DNA from: an uncultured Muribaculaceae bacterium
Lineage (GTDB): Bacteria; Bacteroidota; Bacteroidia; Bacteroidales; Muribaculaceae
DNA: 9,254 nt
Reading direction: 5' to 3'
NCBI GenBank assembly: GCA_934590135.1
Contig: CAKTOT010000091.1
Span: 1 to 9,254, forward strand
This document shows, in pieces, positions 7,198 through 9,254 of this stretch. The notes under the pieces are model-generated. The model did no database searches and was not told the origin of the DNA. It saw only the letters and a program-made list of their open reading frames with translations. Position 1 is the stretch's first letter. The number at the start of each line of letters is the position of its first letter. The position numbers and the translations under genes are program-made.

Positions 7198-7244
7198 AAC
7201 AGCCCCTGCAACGGAACATCCGCTACAGGGGCTGTTTATTTGTT
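7198..7244 (+). terminator. Rho-independent terminator ending the efflux/LpxA operon
   Basis: A perfect 11-bp stem, AACAGCCCCTG (7198-7208) with CAGGGGCTGTT (7226-7236), carries an inner four-pair stem CGGA (7212-7215)/TCCG (7219-7222) and is followed by the T-rich run TTTATTTGTT. It lies 80 bases after the LpxA stop codon. On the opposite strand the same hairpin is followed by ATTGGTG rather than a T run, so it should act mainly on plus-strand transcription. Confidence 0.88.
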
Positions 7245-7368
7245 CGTAAAAGACGCCACGATTCAGCGTATAACAATATTAGATGTAGCCTTATGCCGGA
7301 ATCAACGCCTCCTCAGACACACGGACTAAATGCCACCATCCATATGCTGCAATAGTGGTATTCGCCCA

Positions 7369-8859
7369 TCACTTTTGGATAAATTTCCTGCCATGCCGCA
7401 CGTAAATGGTCTCGGGAACAAGGGTCTCAACCTTTCTTCCGAACAAGTCGTATGTAGTGCCATCCTGCTCTTTTTGGTCAATAGTCACATCTTCGATTCC
7501 GCCATATGGGAAGTCAGCGGTTTCTATAAAATTGGAGAAATAGTTCCAACCCGATGCCGAAAGGTATTTTTCGCGAGACCCTACCGGAATGTACACCGGC
7601 ATTGTTGTATCAAGCGAAGTGAAAGGATTGCTCTCGTCATACAATCCTTTGGTGCACACCGGCGGCTGCTCAGCCATACAATAGATACTCTGCAAGCCGT
7701 AGCAAAGATTGAATACGTTATTGCCGATTTTTGACAGAGATGGAGGTAGCACAATAGTCTTCAATTGATTGCAGGCCTGAAATGCATCCTGCTCGATCGT
7801 AGTGACAGTAGGCGGCAAATCAATGTGTTCGATTTCCGTATTGTCGAATGCAAATTCGCCGATGACAACCGCCTTCTGCGGCACATTAATAGTCTTTAGC
7901 GAAGTGCATCCGCCTACGACTTGTGATGGCACAAACGCAAGATTATCCGGCAAGTGAACCTCGGTCAAATCAAAGCAGTTACAAAACTGGCCTCCGTACG
8001 CATCAAGATAGCAGTCGTCCGGGAGTATAACCTTTTGGAGTTTCGACCCGGTAAAAGCCATATCTCCAAGATATTCGAGCGATGCCGGTAAATTTATATC
8101 TGTGATTTTGCAGTGATAAAAAGCGCCATCATAGATACTCTTTATTGATTCGGGCAAGTGTATAGCGTCAGTCAGCCCCAAGCACTGATAGAATGCCTGA
8201 CTGCCGATTTTCTCAAGGTTGTCCCCGAATTTCAGCTTGTCGGACGTAAGTTTAATGCAGTCAGTGAATGCGGCCTCTCCTATTACTCGCAACGACGCCG
8301 GAAAATTGATTTCGGACAATGACGTAGCATAAGCAAAAGCTAACTCCCCTATCTCGGTTATATCTTCGGGTAATACAAGTTTCTCAAGCCAAATTGTGGT
8401 TATAGCAAGTGTTTCCCAGTCCACCTGCTCATTCGTGTGGAAAAACGCGTGGTCCGGTATAATGTTGTTCTCAACGAAAGCCTTGCCGAGATCTATGACC
8501 TTCAGCTTTCCGTTAAAAGAGCTGCTCCATAACGTATTGAAATCCTTGCTATTGATAGGGCCTTCCACATGAAGTTCGGCAATAAGATTGATATCAGCCC
8601 CGAGAAGTTCGGCAAGTTGCCCGGCACGATCGGTCTTAACGGAGAAAACTTTCGGCTCAATGTCGCTTGATTCGATACGCCTCCGGGATTTGCAATATAT
8701 CGTACCCTCGAATTGTGCCGTACCAGCCTCTTTGTAATCAATAATTGACAGATTTTGCAGGAGCGTAGGCTGCAAAGTCATTGAGCGCATTCCATCTTGA
8801 GCAAAAGCGCATACTATAGCACAGATGGTTACGATAACGGATGTAAATAGTCTGTTCAT
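7369..8859 (-). CDS. Secreted BspA-type leucine-rich-repeat protein (LRR_5 family)
   Basis: The 496 residues begin with a signal peptide (MNRLFTSVIVTICAIVCAFA) ending in a signal peptidase I site AFA|QD after residue 20; Cys17 is not in a good lipobox, so this is not an obvious lipoprotein. After a lead-in region (about 21-150, including VIDLGKAF) come about ten repeats of roughly 23 residues (about 158-395). Their pattern is LxxIxLPxxLxxIGxxAFxxCxx, for example LSEINFPASLRVIGEAAF, typical of BspA/LRR_5 proteins of gut and oral Bacteroidales. A segment with VYIPVGSREKYLSASGW (about 421-438) is common after such repeats. The C-terminus has YDLFGRKV (470-477) followed by IYVRHGRK, resembling the short C-terminal tails of secreted Bacteroidota proteins. 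BspA relatives bind host or matrix proteins, but the ligand here is unknown. Its base composition looks less G/C-rich and less C-skewed than the efflux genes. It is transcribed convergently with them. Confidence 0.92.
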   Translation of the reverse strand: MNRLFTSVIVTICAIVCAFAQDGMRSMTLQPTLLQNLSIIDYKEAGTAQFEGTIYCKSRRRIESSDIEPKVFSVKTDRAGQLAELLGADINLIAELHVEGPINSKDFNTLWSSSFNGKLKVIDLGKAFVENNIIPDHAFFHTNEQVDWETLAITTIWLEKLVLPEDITEIGELAFAYATSLSEINFPASLRVIGEAAFTDCIKLTSDKLKFGDNLEKIGSQAFYQCLGLTDAIHLPESIKSIYDGAFYHCKITDINLPASLEYLGDMAFTGSKLQKVILPDDCYLDAYGGQFCNCFDLTEVHLPDNLAFVPSQVVGGCTSLKTINVPQKAVVIGEFAFDNTEIEHIDLPPTVTTIEQDAFQACNQLKTIVLPPSLSKIGNNVFNLCYGLQSIYCMAEQPPVCTKGLYDESNPFTSLDTTMPVYIPVGSREKYLSASGWNYFSNFIETADFPYGGIEDVTIDQKEQDGTTYDLFGRKVETLVPETIYVRHGRKFIQK

Positions 8860-8876
8860 TATGCTCTGTTTTTCTG

Positions 8877-8906
8877 CAAAAGTACAAAAAAACAGAGGCC
8901 GACAAA
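8877..8906 (-). promoter_or_regulatory. Putative Bacteroidota promoter for the leucine-rich-repeat gene
   Basis: Read on the minus strand, TTTG (8906-8903) is followed after 18 bases by TACTTTTG (8884-8877), then C. This matches the Bacteroidota -33 TTTG and -7 TAnnTTTG elements with slightly short spacing. It lies in the 76-base gap after the upstream membrane-protein gene and only 18 bases before the ATG, implying a very short leader of roughly 10-15 bases. The presumed leader contains AACAGAG, at best a weak ribosome-binding sequence. Confidence 0.65.
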
Positions 8907-8935
8907 TATTAAAACGCCTATCAGTTTATGACCGA

Positions 8936-9254
8936 CTATACCGAACGGTCGGTAGGATGCGAATGGTACACGTATTGAGCGCGGCCGTCTCGCCATACCC
9001 ATTTCTGCTTGCCGGCTTGGACGTATTTGCCGAAGACCTTGAATACCAGCAGCCATACTATCGGAGAAGAAATAGCCAAAGCCATTAATATCCACAGCGA
9101 AATCTGAATTGTCACAGCCAAAGACACGACGAAAGTGTACAACGCTACAATTCCCACTGCGGTCATTATTACCCCATATAAGCGCGAGCGTAATCCGTTG
9201 ATAAGCATCGGGATACCATAGCACACCACAAAAGCCGGCCATACACTCCCGATA
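8936..9254 (-). CDS. Small multi-spanning membrane protein of unknown family, 5'-truncated by the window edge
   Basis: About 105 residues are visible, ending at a TAG stop (8938-8936). The frame stays open to the right edge (the first full codons read IGSVWPAF), so the GTG at 9229 is probably not the true start and the N-terminus lies outside. The visible part has a hydrophobic stretch at the very start (VWPAFVVCYGIPMLI), a basic turn (NGLRSRLYG), then about 50 mostly hydrophobic residues (VIMTAVGIVALYTFVV to SSPIVWLLVFKVF) long enough for two further helices. The basic, aromatic C-terminal tail (KYVQAGKQKWVWRDGRAQ) should face the cytoplasm by the positive-inside rule. I do not recognise the family. 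A second frame over the same bases (8859-9242) was rejected because it lacks this coherent membrane pattern. The gene points the same way as the leucine-rich-repeat gene but is separated from it by a promoter-like sequence. Confidence 0.75.
   Translation of the reverse strand, partial: IGSVWPAFVVCYGIPMLINGLRSRLYGVIMTAVGIVALYTFVVSLAVTIQISLWILMALAISSPIVWLLVFKVFGKYVQAGKQKWVWRDGRAQYVYHSHPTDRSV

Noticed and set aside
7248..7269. Possible minus-strand terminator with ACGC/GCGT stem and following TTTT
   Set aside because: The stem has only four base pairs with a nine-base loop, too weak to call. It is the nearest candidate for ending the repeat-protein transcript.
7330..7734. 134-codon plus-strand frame near the end of the repeat-protein gene
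   Set aside because: Antisense shadow of the leucine-rich-repeat gene, which has a clear signal peptide and regular repeats.
8859..9242. 127-codon minus-strand frame whose TAA stop overlaps the repeat-protein ATG (TAATG)
   Set aside because: The overlap looks like translational coupling, but the frame conflicts with the coherent membrane protein in another frame (8936-9254). Its hydrophobic end comes from the T-rich promoter segment.
1..9254. Mobile element, CRISPR array, tRNA or rRNA
   Set aside because: No transposase or integrase frame, terminal repeats, regularly spaced repeats, cloverleaf sequence or ribosomal RNA segment was seen on either strand.

Overview
The window looks like chromosomal DNA of a Bacteroidota member, most likely order Bacteroidales (a gut Muribaculaceae/Bacteroidaceae-type genome). 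The reasons are: promoter boxes matching the Bacteroidota TAnnTTTG -7 consensus before two transcription units; A-rich start regions without a clear Shine-Dalgarno sequence; an RND adaptor and an outer-membrane factor that both carry lipoboxes; and a secreted BspA-type leucine-rich-repeat protein with a C-terminal tail of the kind common in this phylum. The taxonomy is inferred, not read from a marker gene.

Layout: positions 1-364 hold no convincing gene, but they carry a promoter-like box (224-231), an imperfect inverted repeat upstream of it (151-187) and a potentially structured leader downstream of it (238-322). Then come four same-strand genes: an RND periplasmic adaptor lipoprotein (365-1561), an HAE1-type RND inner-membrane pump (1691-4873), a TolC/OprM-type outer-membrane factor lipoprotein (4892-6277) and an LpxA-family acyltransferase (6324-7118). 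A strong intrinsic terminator at 7198-7244 closes this unit. On the opposite strand lie a secreted leucine-rich-repeat protein (7369-8859) with its own compact promoter, and a small multi-spanning membrane protein (8936 to the right edge) whose start is outside the window.

The first three genes make a complete tripartite drug/solute efflux machine spanning inner membrane, periplasm and outer membrane. The fourth gene belongs to the enzyme family that starts lipid A synthesis. It keeps the catalytic histidine but, by hand alignment to remembered E. coli LpxA, has changed several residues that hold UDP-GlcNAc. An LpxA-like enzyme as the last gene of an efflux operon, rather than beside lpxD and lpxC/fabZ, is the most interesting feature here. 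It may be a second LpxA paralogue that alters the outer membrane together with efflux; this is a hypothesis. Otherwise the window is ordinary envelope-gene territory, and I see no mobile element, CRISPR array, tRNA or rRNA.
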